DNA of 64,000 bases from an uncultured Alphaproteobacteria bacterium (GTDB lineage: Bacteria > Pseudomonadota > Alphaproteobacteria > Rhodobacterales > Rhodobacteraceae): assembly GCA_902562285.1 (NCBI GenBank), contig CACESU010000002.1, positions 1-64,000 on the forward strand, given 5' to 3'. The translations under genes and the position numbers were made by a program. How positions within the stretch are numbered: the stretch's first letter is position 1; the number at the start of each line of letters is the position of its first letter. Below, piece by piece: positions 7,858 to 16,389 of this stretch. A model generated the notes under the pieces. The model was not told the origin of the DNA. It ran no database searches and was given only the letters and a program-made list of their open reading frames with translations.

Positions 7858-8202
7858 CTAATTACTCTGATAGCTAGCTACATGTTCAAATTTTAATTCT
7901 TGATCAGATGATTCTATATCCTCTTTCGTCATTCCAAATATTTTCATAGCTTCCTCAAGATGTCCTTTATCATCGGGATGATCACTTTTCATCCAATTTT
8001 CTAAACTCTCAGCAGGGTCTCGAACAACAATCATAGCTGTTCCAGTTGGTAACTCTGCAAAAAATGCATCTATAGAATTAATTCCTGTTCTTTTTGCGTG
8101 TTCTTTCAACCACTCTGGATCACCGTGTGTTTTTTTTATAAGTAATTTAAATTGTTCAATTTTGTCATCAGGTATTGGCATATATTCAAGTATTTTTGGC
8201 AT
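7858..8202 (-). CDS. Small cytoplasmic protein of unknown function
   Basis: 114 residues, no signal peptide or membrane segment. The start has AAGGA 7 bases upstream, so translation is well supported. The sequence alternates strands and helices (MPKILEYMPIPDDKIEQF, ELPTGTAMIVVRDP, ELKFEHVASY), which suggests a small alpha/beta ferredoxin-like or dimeric-barrel fold. I do not recognise the family with confidence. It stands alone between repeat copies 4 and 5. Confidence 0.7.
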   Translation of the reverse strand: MPKILEYMPIPDDKIEQFKLLIKKTHGDPEWLKEHAKRTGINSIDAFFAELPTGTAMIVVRDPAESLENWMKSDHPDDKGHLEEAMKIFGMTKEDIESSDQELKFEHVASYQSN

Positions 8203-8370
8203 TTAAATTTCCTTTTTATCATAATAACTATAAATTAATTTTTGACTAATCTTGGTAAGTTTAAAAGTTTTTTTATATAAGAAATTATTAATATTAAATA
8301 AATGACTAAAAAGTATTCATATTTTATACTTACGTTACTACAGCTTAGAAAATAATAGTTTTTTGAAGTA

Positions 8371-8420
8371 GTAGAAGACCAAAAACCATAGCCTAAATAA
8401 TACTGCTCACACATCTTATT
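8371..8420 (+). repeat. Intergenic repeat, copy 5 (internal deletion)
   Basis: GACCAAAAACCATAGCC joins AATAATACTGCTCACACAT with the GTTAGCAAGTAC segment deleted. It ends about 65 bases before the methyltransferase start. Confidence 0.75.
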
Positions 8421-8485
8421 AAATTAAATTCAATTTATAATTATTTTGTCATGTTAGAAATATTTCTTTATTTAAAAAAAATGAA

Positions 8486-9397
8486 ATGACTAAAAAAATA
8501 TCAAAAATGAATAAAATATATATAGAGCTCATAAATGATATGCATTTAGGAAAGTGTATTATGATAGACGGAGCAACAGGTACTGAACTAGAAAGAAGAG
8601 GGGTCCCACAAATCCCTAATGCATGGAATGGTGGTGGTGCATTAAGTCACCCAGAAATTCTTGAAGAAATTCATAAAGAATATATTGAATTAGGGGCAAG
8701 AATTATAATTACAAATACTTTTGCGACTGGAAAACATACTTTAGAAGACGCTAATCAAATTCATAACTTTGAAAAACTTAACTCTCAAGGTGTTCTTATT
8801 GCAAAAAAAGCATGTAAAGAAGTTAATAAAAATTCTTTAATTGCTGGTGGCATATCTTATTGGACTTTTACCAAAAACAAACCATCTCTGGAAATTTTAA
8901 GAAGTAATGTAAAAGAGCAAGCTCTGATTTTTAAAAATAATGGAGTTAATTTACTTATTCTTGAAATGATGGAAGATATTGAGCGAATGATGGTAACTCT
9001 TGAAGGAGCCAAAAATGCTAATTTACCTATTTGGGTAGGTTTAAGTTGTAAAAAAGATAGCTCGGGTAAGGTAGTTTTACTAAGCGGTGACCCACTTGAA
9101 AAAGCAATAGATAATTTAAATAATAAAAATGTTGATCTAATTAATATTATGCATACTGAAATCCCTTTGATCAATAATTGCTTGGATGTTTTACAAAATA
9201 AATGGAAAGGTTTAATTGGTGTATATGCTCATTCAGGTGTAATGCAAAAAACAAAATGGACATTTGAAGAAGTAATATCTCCAGAAGATTATTCAAAATA
9301 CGTTCAAGGATGGATTGAAAGGGGTATAAACTTAGTAGGGGGTTGTTGTGGTATAACCACAGAACATATAAAATATGTTTCTGAACATAACTTTTAA
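8486..9397 (+). CDS. Homocysteine S-methyltransferase family protein
   Basis: 303 residues forming one homocysteine-binding TIM barrel. MIDGATGTELERRG (near 24-37) is the N-terminal signature, ITNTFAT follows, and the zinc-binding cysteines are the single Cys in VGLSCKK plus the pair in LVGGCCGIT near the end. Such enzymes move a methyl group from S-methylmethionine, betaine-like or folate donors to homocysteine. There are no cobalamin or folate domains, so it is not MetH. It converges with the GcvT-like gene, with stops only about 8 bases apart; the pair may act in one methyl-transfer route. Confidence 0.88.
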   Translation: MTKKISKMNKIYIELINDMHLGKCIMIDGATGTELERRGVPQIPNAWNGGGALSHPEILEEIHKEYIELGARIIITNTFATGKHTLEDANQIHNFEKLNSQGVLIAKKACKEVNKNSLIAGGISYWTFTKNKPSLEILRSNVKEQALIFKNNGVNLLILEMMEDIERMMVTLEGAKNANLPIWVGLSCKKDSSGKVVLLSGDPLEKAIDNLNNKNVDLINIMHTEIPLINNCLDVLQNKWKGLIGVYAHSGVMQKTKWTFEEVISPEDYSKYVQGWIERGINLVGGCCGITTEHIKYVSEHNF

Positions 9398-9405
9398 AAA
9401 AAGTT

Positions 9406-10584
9406 TTAATTATTGGGTTTTCTGAATTTTAGACCTCGAGGTATTTTCTTTTCTTTGTCGTAAAATGGTAATTCTATAAGTTTTGCAATATATTTTATGC
9501 CATCAATTCCATATATTTCAATTTCTTCCCCAGATTTGTGCTTTGAATTAATTAGACGCACATAACCTATTCCGCTTTTAAGATAAGGAGACCAAGCAGC
9601 TGCAGTTATAAGGCCAATATTCTTACCATTAACCAAAACTTCTCCTAAAACCATCGGTTCTGATTTATCGCAAAGTACACCAAGAATTAACTTTTCTTTA
9701 GGTGCTACTTCTAAAGCTGCTTTACCAATGAAGTTGTCTTTACTTAAATCAACAAATTTACCAAGACCAACCTGATAAGGGTTCATTGTGAGATCAAAAT
9801 CAGAACCTGAATTCATTATACCTGCCTCAATTCTTCTTATGTCCATTGAGTCAAGACCACTATGAATAAGTCCATATTGTTCCCCTACTGACATCAAATG
9901 TTTCCAAAGTAGAGTTGTATCAGCCTTTGGAGATACATAGTATTCCCAGCCAACTTCAGCAGTGAAGCCAGTTCTAGAAATTACTACTTCCTGACCAGCA
10001 ATTATTACCTTGGTATTATCAAAATAGTTAAACGATTTAGGTTTAAAGTCATCACATGCTGCGTAAAGTATATCAAGTGATAAAGGTCCTTGGACCTGAT
10101 TAACCCAAATATTGGGGTTGGAAACTTTAACATCAAGACCTTCGGATTTAGCTATTAACCAAGAGTAAATTTGTCCCTCAGCTTGAACATACCAGAAGAG
10201 GTCTTTTTCCAAACGCATTAATATTCCATCAACGATAATACCTCCGTCAGGATAACAAGCAATACCATACAAACATCTTCCAACCTTTAACTTTGTTATG
10301 TCCTTAGTAAATATATTATCACATAATTTTTCTGAATCTGACCCCTTGATTTCTATCGGCAATTCTCCGGTAGGATACATCGCTGCATTTTTCCTCAAAC
10401 TCCAGTAGTCATCAATCCGATTAGAGTCCTCAAAAGAAATAGGCATAAGACGACCATTATATACAAGAAAAGTAGCTTTCCTGGCATAATCAAATTGGAT
10501 GAACGGAGAATTTATATACCCATAGTTAAATCCAGGCTCATTATGGGAAGTAACTACATTTCGTTTGTTTTCTATTTTTTTCAT
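9406..10584 (-). CDS. GcvT-family folate-dependent demethylase
   Basis: 392 residues, a stand-alone aminomethyltransferase (GcvT/DmdA/YgfZ fold). Hallmarks are VQGPLSLDIL, VISRTGFTAEVGWEYY, GLDSMDIRRIEAGI, FIGKAAL and a C-terminal barrel ending PFYDKEKKIPRGL. These enzymes transfer a methyl or one-carbon unit from a methylated substrate to tetrahydrofolate. The substrate is not decided; a GcvH/GcvP set is absent, so a glycine-cleavage role is unlikely. It follows the GFA gene by 10 bases on the same strand, so they are probably co-transcribed. A diverged paralogue lies at 43735-44889. Confidence 0.85.
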   Translation of the reverse strand: MKKIENKRNVVTSHNEPGFNYGYINSPFIQFDYARKATFLVYNGRLMPISFEDSNRIDDYWSLRKNAAMYPTGELPIEIKGSDSEKLCDNIFTKDITKLKVGRCLYGIACYPDGGIIVDGILMRLEKDLFWYVQAEGQIYSWLIAKSEGLDVKVSNPNIWVNQVQGPLSLDILYAACDDFKPKSFNYFDNTKVIIAGQEVVISRTGFTAEVGWEYYVSPKADTTLLWKHLMSVGEQYGLIHSGLDSMDIRRIEAGIMNSGSDFDLTMNPYQVGLGKFVDLSKDNFIGKAALEVAPKEKLILGVLCDKSEPMVLGEVLVNGKNIGLITAAAWSPYLKSGIGYVRLINSKHKSGEEIEIYGIDGIKYIAKLIELPFYDKEKKIPRGLKFRKPNN

Positions 10585-10594
10585 ATTTTATAAG

Positions 10595-11002
10595 TCATAA
10601 TGGCATTCTAGCGGCTTTTTTAATATTTTCGTCAATACTAGTAGATGGAACCTTACTATCCATAAATAAATTAATTTCTGGTTTAATTAAATCTAATTGG
10701 ATTACAGTACCAGCCCTAATTGACATAATATTTTTTTTATTACTATTCCTTCCAAACATTAATGAACCACAATTACTACAAAACATTTTTGTCATTGTAC
10801 TTCCGCTATCAGATCTATGGGAATAAGAAGAAAGATTGCCAGAAATTTTTATTTCATCTTCCGGAACAAAAAGATTTGTACCAAATACCGACCCTGTAGC
10901 TCTCCGGCAATCTTCACAGTGACAGTTAAATATAGATTTAGGTTTAACATAACACTTATAGCTAACCTTACCACACAAACAATTACCAGAAAAAATACAC
11001 AT
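10595..11002 (-). CDS. GFA/CENP-V zinc protein, copy 1
   Basis: 135 residues of the glutathione-dependent formaldehyde-activating (GFA) family. Zinc ligands are visible in order: C8-L-C10, C27-H-C29-x-x-C32, and C75-x-x-C78. Characterised members bind or condense glutathione adducts; many have unknown roles. AGGAG lies about 6 bases upstream of the ATG. It is the first gene of a probable two-gene unit with the GcvT-like demethylase, which would suit one-carbon handling. A 421-bp exact copy of this gene is present at 17930-18350; the proteins differ only in the last residue (Leu here, Ser there). Confidence 0.88.
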   Translation of the reverse strand: MCIFSGNCLCGKVSYKCYVKPKSIFNCHCEDCRRATGSVFGTNLFVPEDEIKISGNLSSYSHRSDSGSTMTKMFCSNCGSLMFGRNSNKKNIMSIRAGTVIQLDLIKPEINLFMDSKVPSTSIDENIKKAARMPL

Positions 11003-11020
11003 TTTATTCTCCTAGAAATA
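10600..11020 (-). repeat. 421-bp perfect duplication, unit A
   Basis: Identical base for base to 17930-18350 (offset 7330). It spans from 11 bases upstream of the Shine-Dalgarno side to all but the last codon of the GFA gene. Both flanks diverge at once. Confidence 0.95.
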
Positions 11021-11199
11021 TTATAATAAAGCTTACTAAGCCTAAAATAATTTATATTTATTAAAAAAAATTTTCTTCTTGAAATTCAAAATATAGAACT
11101 TTGTTGGTTATAGTAGTTATTAACTCACACCTTTTTTCAAAAGTTTAAGAAATATCTTTCTTGTAATTTTTAAAAATTTCCAATTCTTAATTGATCCTG

Positions 11200-11224
11200 A
11201 AAACCCAATTAATATTGGGGTTTC
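11200..11224 (-). terminator. Hairpin terminator
   Basis: AAACCCAA (11201-11208) pairs with TTGGGGTTT (11215-11223) with one bulged base. It is followed by TTTTC on the minus strand and lies 25 bases past the stop of the minus-strand secreted protein. Confidence 0.55.
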
Positions 11225-11248
11225 AAGAAATTTAGTATTTTAGAAGCA

Positions 11249-11623
11249 TTACTGGGGACTTATCCACCAATCGTCTGTTGGGTTTTCGAACATTTCTAGA
11301 CCTTTCATCCAATGTTCTTGGAATGCAGGAACTTGTTGCATCTTTCTAAAATCTGCTTGTACTGTCGCTATATCTACGCCACTAGTTGTCCACCTTATTC
11401 TATTAGGATTTCCTGAAATAGGTAATGTAACTGCCAGCTCCACACCATTCTCGGCACATATTTTCACAAAACCAAGAGCATGTTCAACTGCTACTGGCAG
11501 CGGTGTTCCGTCCCTTACCTCAGCAGTACGTGACCAATAAGCCTCTGCAGAAACAAAATTTGATGAGGACACTAAACACACTATAGTAATTAATATCGAC
11601 AGTTTTTTTCTTATAATATTCAT
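11249..11623 (-). CDS. Small secreted protein of unknown function
   Basis: 124 residues. A signal peptide (MNIIRKKLSILITIVCLVSS, cleaved after SNFVSA) precedes a mature part of about 98 residues with a single Cys, rich in Trp and Pro near the end (NPTDDWWISPQ). A good Shine-Dalgarno site (GGAG about 7 bases upstream) supports the start. I do not recognise the family. It is a single gene with its own terminator, upstream of and on the same strand as the GFA-GcvT unit. Confidence 0.7.
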   Translation of the reverse strand: MNIIRKKLSILITIVCLVSSSNFVSAEAYWSRTAEVRDGTPLPVAVEHALGFVKICAENGVELAVTLPISGNPNRIRWTTSGVDIATVQADFRKMQQVPAFQEHWMKGLEMFENPTDDWWISPQ

Positions 11624-11829
11624 GTTTATTACTCCTTTCTAAAAAAATATTGAGATTAAACATCACAAAATAAATTATTCTTTTTAAAGTACAATAAACA
11701 ATTTTAATTACCTTACGTCATTAATTATCAGAATTAAGGTCTTAACATTATTAAACATCAATTAACTTGTACAAAAAGCTTTTTTAACTTTACTTAAGGT
11801 AATACTTGTTTCACTTGACATTAATACCC

Positions 11830-11848
11830 ATGAGAGTCCAACTCTTAT
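11830..11848 (+). other. Small hairpin before an orphan Shine-Dalgarno-like site
   Basis: ATGAGAGT pairs with ACTCTTAT around CCA (8 pairs, one G-U), directly followed by AGGAGAG. No start codon with a meaningful frame follows. The rest of 11624-12053 holds a partial repeat and no gene. Confidence 0.3.
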
Positions 11849-11888
11849 AGGAGAGAAAGAATTTTAATCAATTTAGAGCAATTTTAAA

Positions 11889-11960
11889 GGATGTCACAAA
11901 TATCAGAGATTTCACCCACCCCTAAGACTTAACCTTGAACGTAGTCTTCCAAAATAAATT
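11889..11960 (+). repeat. Intergenic repeat, copy 6 (left part)
   Basis: GATGTCACAAATATCAGAGA and CACCCACCCCTAAGACTTAA match the left flank of copy 1; after TCCAAAATA the similarity stops. The middle and right blocks are lost. Confidence 0.7.
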
Positions 11961-12053
11961 TGGTTAATTACGTTAGGTTAATATAGCTAAATTATATTTT
12001 ATGTATGATCATTATACTATAAAAATATTTAATCTAATTAAAGGTTTGATACT

Positions 12054-12491
12054 ATGATTTTAAAACCAATTTTCTCTTTTTTATTAGCAATTTTAATAAG
12101 TTTTCCAGTTTATTCTTCTGACAATATTCCTAAAACTGGTTGGGGAGCAGTACTTAAAGTACCTGTTGAAGAGATTGAATATGTAGATAAATGGTTGGTA
12201 GAATGGGGGAACTGGATCAAAGATACCCATCCTATGGGAGCTGATGAAAAAGATGGATTAGAGAGTTTAACTATAACCAAGAGTGATGAGGCTTCTGGTC
12301 ACGTATATTATGTAATTATAGAAAGGTATCACTCTGAATCTGGATTAAAAAACCATACAAAAATTTTTCAAAGAGATGTAGGTGGGGCATATCAAAATAT
12401 GTTTAGTAAACTATATTTCTTTAATAAATATAGAGTAGCCTCATCAGAACAAAGGAAAACTCTTTACAGTTTAATTCCATCAATTAATTAA
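12054..12491 (+). CDS. Small secreted protein of unknown function
   Basis: 145 residues with a signal peptide (MILKPIFSFLLAILISFPVY, cleaved after SS). The mature part has strand-like segments (GWGAVLKVPVEEIEYV, GHVYYVIIERYHSESGLKNH) that suggest a dimeric alpha/beta-barrel-like fold, but I cannot assign it. AAAGG lies 9 bases before the ATG. It is the only gene between repeat copies 6 and 7. Confidence 0.7.
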   Translation: MILKPIFSFLLAILISFPVYSSDNIPKTGWGAVLKVPVEEIEYVDKWLVEWGNWIKDTHPMGADEKDGLESLTITKSDEASGHVYYVIIERYHSESGLKNHTKIFQRDVGGAYQNMFSKLYFFNKYRVASSEQRKTLYSLIPSIN

Positions 12492-12591
12492 AAAACCAAA
12501 ATATTCCCCTAGCTTACCAAGTGGATGAAGCATAAAGACTGGCAAGAGAATGTGCAAATAAGAACTATAAAGGGTATTGAACATAATAATA

Positions 12592-12675
12592 ATAACATCC
12601 ACCCCTAAGACATATACTTGAGGTTACCTCAAAAACCATAGCCTATTTAAGCAAGTATCGCTGCTCACATCTGAA
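12592..12675 (+). repeat. Intergenic repeat, copy 7
   Basis: It starts AACATCCACCCCTAAGACAT, passes through CTTGAGG and CAAAAACCATAGCC, has a small deletion at GTTAG, and ends AAGTATCGCTGCTCACAT. All three blocks are present. Confidence 0.85.
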
Positions 12676-12964
12676 AAGATTTTTTATCTATAAATAACAA
12701 GTACAAACTAGTATTTTTTTTGAATGAAAATATAAATTATCTATTTTTTTCTTATTGTTACCTTTGGGGCTTTCTGAAAGGCAATGAATTACTATTGACT
12801 AATAATAGACGACTTATATTTTCTCAGAGTTCCTAAAGGGAATTTAGATAAATTGATTTTTTTACACCACTGGTGCATTAATTAAATGCATAAACAATAA
12901 CAATTATTTGAGTCTGTTTGAAAAAATTTATGTTAGTAAAACATTATAAAAATGTTTCATAACA

Positions 12965-12993
12965 TTGTCATGAATTTGTAACAATATTATGAT
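12965..12993 (+). promoter_or_regulatory. Sigma-70-type promoter
   Basis: TTGTCA (12965-12970) and TATGAT (12988-12993) are separated by exactly 17 bases, close to the housekeeping consensus. Transcription would start near 13000, just before the folded RNA described next. Confidence 0.6.
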
Positions 12994-12999
12994 GTAAAG

Positions 13000-13117
13000 T
13001 AGCCTATCCATACTAAGTATAAACCTTTGGGATTATTTCACTCAAAGTGAATGACAGATCACTTAATAAAAAATCTCTGATGAATAAGAGACAATTTATA
13101 ATTCCAAAGGCTACCTT
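13000..13117 (+). ncRNA. Three-way-junction RNA (leader or small RNA)
   Basis: A 13-bp closing stem (13024-13036, CCTTTGGGATTAT, with 13098-13110, ATAATTCCAAAGG; one G-U) encloses two hairpins: AAGTGA (13045-13050) with TCACTT (13059-13064), and TCTCT (13074-13078) with AGAGA (13087-13091). A competing hairpin TTCACT-CAA-AGTGAA (13037-13051) and a competing outer pair GTAGCCT with AGGCTAC could switch the fold. A good promoter precedes it and a dehalogenase operon follows 170 bases on. I know no family that fits; it may be a riboswitch-like leader or a stand-alone small RNA. Confidence 0.5.
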
Positions 13118-13286
13118 TTAAAAAAAATTTAATCTAATTTCATTGATATAATTCTATTCCCCAAATTAAAAATTGTTTGCGTTGGGAGTGATTTTAGGGT
13201 TTATTTTTTCTATGTAGAAAATAGGAATACGAAATCCTTTGTCTAATTCCTGCACTGGCTACTTTGATATGAGTTTAAAAATCATT

Positions 13287-14195
13287 ATGGAAAAATTACT
13301 AGATTGGCCTGAAAGTAAATTTAAAACAAATGGCGTAAACATCAATTATAGAATTTTTGGAAATGGTAGCCCCATTATATTATTGCATGGTTATCCTCAA
13401 AATAGTTTGATTTGGCATAAAATTGTTTCTCCATTATCAAAGAAGCATCGCCTTCTGATCCCTGATTTAAGGGGGTATGGTGGAAGTGACAAACCTGACG
13501 CATCAAACGAAGATCACACTATTTATTGTAAAAGAACCTCTGCTAATGACGTGGTTCAACTGGCGAGGGCAAATAATATCAACAAATTTCATATTATAGG
13601 TCACGACAGAGGGGCGCGTGTTGCCCACAGATTAATTTTAGATAATCCGGGTGTTGTTCAGAGTTTCATCTCATTAGATGTAATGCCTTCAAAAGAAGCT
13701 TTTGATAACATGGACTCATCTTTAGCATATGCTTGGTTTCATTGGAATTTAATGAGACAACCTTACCCATTGCCTGAAACACTAATTGGAAATAGTGCAG
13801 AACAATATTTTGATTTTCTTATGGAAAAATGGTGTGCTACGGCAGGGGCAATAGATAAGGAGATCTATAACTTATACAAAAAAGACTTTTGTAACCCCGA
13901 AACAATTCATTCAACCTGTGCTGAATATCGTTCAGTAATTTTAGACTTGGAGCATGATGAAATAGATCGTGGAAATAAAATTGATTGTCCAATGTTAGTT
14001 TTGTGGGGGTCAAACACTTCAAAAAGACCTGGGTGGCAAACTGGCAAAGGGCTGAATATGATTGATGCCTGGAAAAAACGATGTGACAATGTGTTAGGTC
14101 AATCTCTTGACTGTGGACATTTTATCCCGGAAGAAAAACCAAAGGAACTGCTTAAGGTTTTGTTACCATTTCTAGAAAAAATTGATGAACAATAA
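13287..14195 (+). CDS. Alpha/beta hydrolase of the haloacetate dehalogenase type
   Basis: 302 residues. The oxyanion loop LLHGYPQNS and the nucleophile elbow GHDRGARVAH fit fluoroacetate/haloacetate dehalogenases: Asp107 as nucleophile with Arg108 and Arg111 in the spacing that binds the substrate carboxylate. An His-Trp pair (AWFHWNLMRQPYP) lies where the halide pocket is expected, and the catalytic His is in CGHFIPEEKP. The natural substrate may be a non-halogenated ester or acid. Two in-frame starts exist upstream (ATG 13269, TTG 13239); I chose 13287 to fit family length. First gene of a three-gene operon: 9 bases to the PanB-like gene, which is 1 base from the SDR. Confidence 0.8.
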   Translation: MEKLLDWPESKFKTNGVNINYRIFGNGSPIILLHGYPQNSLIWHKIVSPLSKKHRLLIPDLRGYGGSDKPDASNEDHTIYCKRTSANDVVQLARANNINKFHIIGHDRGARVAHRLILDNPGVVQSFISLDVMPSKEAFDNMDSSLAYAWFHWNLMRQPYPLPETLIGNSAEQYFDFLMEKWCATAGAIDKEIYNLYKKDFCNPETIHSTCAEYRSVILDLEHDEIDRGNKIDCPMLVLWGSNTSKRPGWQTGKGLNMIDAWKKRCDNVLGQSLDCGHFIPEEKPKELLKVLLPFLEKIDEQ

Positions 14196-14204
14196 TAGAC
14201 AATT

Positions 14205-15059
14205 ATGAAAAAAGAAAAATTCACACCTCATTCAGCTTTTGACTGTAGAAGAGAAAAAAGAAAATTTAGCATGATAAGTGTTTATGATTATCCAACTGCA
14301 AAATATGCAGAAGAAGCAGGCATCAATTCTTTGTTGGTTGGTGATAGTTTAGCTATGACTGTCTTAGGACATCAGGACACAATCTCTATAACTATGGAAG
14401 AAATGCTTCATCACGTTAAAGCTGTCACTAGAGCGTCGCAATACTCAATGGTAGTGGCTGATATGCCTTTTATGTCTTATCAAATTTCTTCGCAACAAGC
14501 CGTTGAAAATGCCGGTAGATTTTTAAAAGAAGGGAGAGCAGACGCGGTAAAAGTTGAAGGAGGAAATCAAATGGCTGAAACTGTTAACTCGATTTTTTCA
14601 GCTGGTATCTCTGTTATAGGTCACATTGGACTAACTCCTCAGAGCTCAGGTCAACTAGGTGGACTAAAAGTTCAAGGTAAAACAGTAGATAGCGCAAAAA
14701 AATTATTAAATGATGCTATTTCTCTTCAAGAAGCGGGTGCTTTTTCAATCCTAATGGAATGTGTTCCTGCAAAAATTGCTTCCGTGATTAATGAAAAACT
14801 TGATGTCCCAACAATAAGCTATGGCTCTGGCCCAAGTTTGGATGCTCAAGGACTAGTTGGAGCTGATATATTAGGTTTGTTTGATTTATTTCAGCCTAAG
14901 TTTAGCAAAAGATACTCTGAAATTGGGTTGGAAATCAAGAATGCCTTTAGAAGATACCATGATGAAGTAATATCTCAAAAATTTCCCTATACTGACAATC
15001 AATATAGTGTACCAGAGATCGTTTTGAAGAACTTTTTATTGTGGATTAAGAATAATTAA
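14205..15059 (+). CDS. PanB-like ketopantoate hydroxymethyltransferase homologue
   Basis: 284 residues, full family length. PanB marks: LLVGDSLAM with the metal Asp, VVADMPFMSY with the second Asp, DAVKVEGG (Lys and Glu), GHIGLTPQS and LMECVPA with the active-site Glu. In PanB these bind Mg, methylene-THF and alpha-ketoisovalerate to make ketopantoate. The usual G-I-G-A-G-x-x-x-D-G-Q segment is changed to ISYGSGPSLDAQG, so a different keto-acid acceptor is possible. It sits between the dehalogenase-like hydrolase and an SDR, not with panC, which favours a specialised paralogue over the biosynthetic PanB. Confidence 0.78.
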   Translation: MKKEKFTPHSAFDCRREKRKFSMISVYDYPTAKYAEEAGINSLLVGDSLAMTVLGHQDTISITMEEMLHHVKAVTRASQYSMVVADMPFMSYQISSQQAVENAGRFLKEGRADAVKVEGGNQMAETVNSIFSAGISVIGHIGLTPQSSGQLGGLKVQGKTVDSAKKLLNDAISLQEAGAFSILMECVPAKIASVINEKLDVPTISYGSGPSLDAQGLVGADILGLFDLFQPKFSKRYSEIGLEIKNAFRRYHDEVISQKFPYTDNQYSVPEIVLKNFLLWIKNN

Positions 15060-15060
15060 A

Positions 15061-15864
15061 ATGCCAAAGAGAATGGAAAACAAAATTGTTTTAGTTAGTG
15101 GAGCAGGGTCGATAGGACCAGGATGGGGAAATGGTAAGGCATGCTCAGTCTTATATGCTAGAGAAGGAGCAAAAGTAATTGCATGTGATATTAATCTAGA
15201 CGCGGCAATTGAAACAAGTGATATTATTAGAAAAGAAGGTGGAAATGCAATAGCCTTACAATGCGATGTAAGCAAACAAAAAAGTATTTCAAAATTATTT
15301 AAGGAAATTCTCAAAGACCATAATAGGATTGATGTTCTTCATAGTAATGTTGGTATTGTTGAGGTGGGTGGTCCAGAAGAGATTTCGGTAGATAGTTGGG
15401 ACAAATTAATAGATACAAATGTTAAGAGTTTGTTTTTGTTAACAAAATATTGTCTTCCCATAATGACTAAGAATAGGAAGGGATCGATTGTTGCTATCTC
15501 CTCAATAGCAGGAGAAAGATACCTTGGCTATCCAAGCGCATCATACAGCGCTTCAAAAGGGGCTATAAATCAAATAATTCAAAATATTGCTGTGCAATAT
15601 GCCCATAAGAATATTAGAGCAAATTGTGTGCTGCCAGGACTAATGGATACACCCCAGATACGCCATTATGTAAAAAGTGGCTACAGTGATTCCAGCGACG
15701 AAGAAGTAATGATTAAGAAACGAAATGAAATGTGTCCAAGTGGAGAGATGGGAAATGCGTGGGATGTGGCATATGCTTCATTGTTTCTAGCATCCGATGA
15801 AGCGAGGTATGTAACTGGTCAAAAATTAGTAGTTGATGGTGGAATTTCATCGCAGATAGGTTAG
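15061..15864 (+). CDS. SDR-family oxidoreductase
   Basis: 267 residues, classical short-chain dehydrogenase. The cofactor loop is GAGSIGPGWGNG, a longer version of T-G-x-x-x-G-x-G. CDVS and HSNVGI mark the adenine and NNAG positions. The catalytic Ser is in AISSIAGE and Tyr/Lys in SYSASKGA. The C-terminus VTGQKLVVDGG is typical. The substrate is unknown. The gene begins one base after the PanB-like stop, so it is translationally linked; together the three genes suggest a small catabolic or modifying route for a 2-oxo or hydroxy acid. Confidence 0.85.
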   Translation: MPKRMENKIVLVSGAGSIGPGWGNGKACSVLYAREGAKVIACDINLDAAIETSDIIRKEGGNAIALQCDVSKQKSISKLFKEILKDHNRIDVLHSNVGIVEVGGPEEISVDSWDKLIDTNVKSLFLLTKYCLPIMTKNRKGSIVAISSIAGERYLGYPSASYSASKGAINQIIQNIAVQYAHKNIRANCVLPGLMDTPQIRHYVKSGYSDSSDEEVMIKKRNEMCPSGEMGNAWDVAYASLFLASDEARYVTGQKLVVDGGISSQIG

Positions 15865-15875
15865 AATTTTGGGTA

Positions 15876-16074
15876 GAGAAGGGAGTATTCTTCGTATCTT
15901 TTCAGATAATATTTTTTGAGTCATTATATCCCTATGGATAAATCTAAGGTTAGAACTAGAATAAAAATCAAAGAGCTATTTCAAAGCCAAAAAACAGGGT
16001 TAACCCAACCCGTGAGCTTTGCTTTGATGGGTACTGCTTTGTCTGCCTGTGGTGTTGGTTGTGGCGATGGTTCT
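15876..16074 (+). repeat. Duplicated promoter-leader module, unit 1
   Basis: About 185-200 bp are nearly identical (roughly 95%) to 18711-18890: an upstream AGAAGGGAGTATTCTTCGTA element, TTTTCAGATAATA, TGAGTCATTATATCCCT and the first 40 codons of a lipoprotein. Differences are scattered single bases. Confidence 0.85.
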
Positions 16075-16215
16075 GGATCAACTACTCAAAATGTAAATTA
16101 AAGTGGTGGAGTATCTAAAGGACCACTTCAAAATGCATTGGTATTTTTGGATACTAATGGCAATAACATAAAAGATGCTTCATATTTCTATTATTTAATC
16201 CTCCAAAAAAAATAA
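15934..16215 (+). pseudogene. Broken lipoprotein gene sharing the M10-protease leader
   Basis: The first 40 codons encode the same extended lipoprotein leader as the protease at 18768 (MDKSKVRTRIKIKELFQS, lipobox LSAC). A TAA at 16099-16101 ends it after 55 residues. The same frame continues past the stop with SGGVSKGPLQNALVFLDTNG then NNIKDAS, a motif typical of large secreted proteins with calcium-binding-like repeats, before another stop at 16213. I read it as the N-terminal relic of a larger exported protein. The stretch 16216-16389 holds no gene. Confidence 0.65.
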
Positions 16216-16389
16216 TTTATTTTTAAAATCCTTATTCATTTATTAGTTTATGGTAAATAACCACACTTAATATTTGTAAATTTAGTTCACTTGATTTACC
16301 TTTATAGTTGAATAAATATCAAAGATTAATATTTCTACCTACTTAATCTTTAGGATCAGCTTATGAAGCTATAATAATAGGAGATAAAA

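Noticed and set aside
13074-13095. CTGATGA motif read as a hammerhead ribozyme
   Set aside because: The conserved GAAA and the three-stem arrangement with a cleavage site are absent.
14205-15059. Naming the PanB homologue as the biosynthetic panB
   Set aside because: A changed conserved loop and unusual operon partners make a paralogue more likely.
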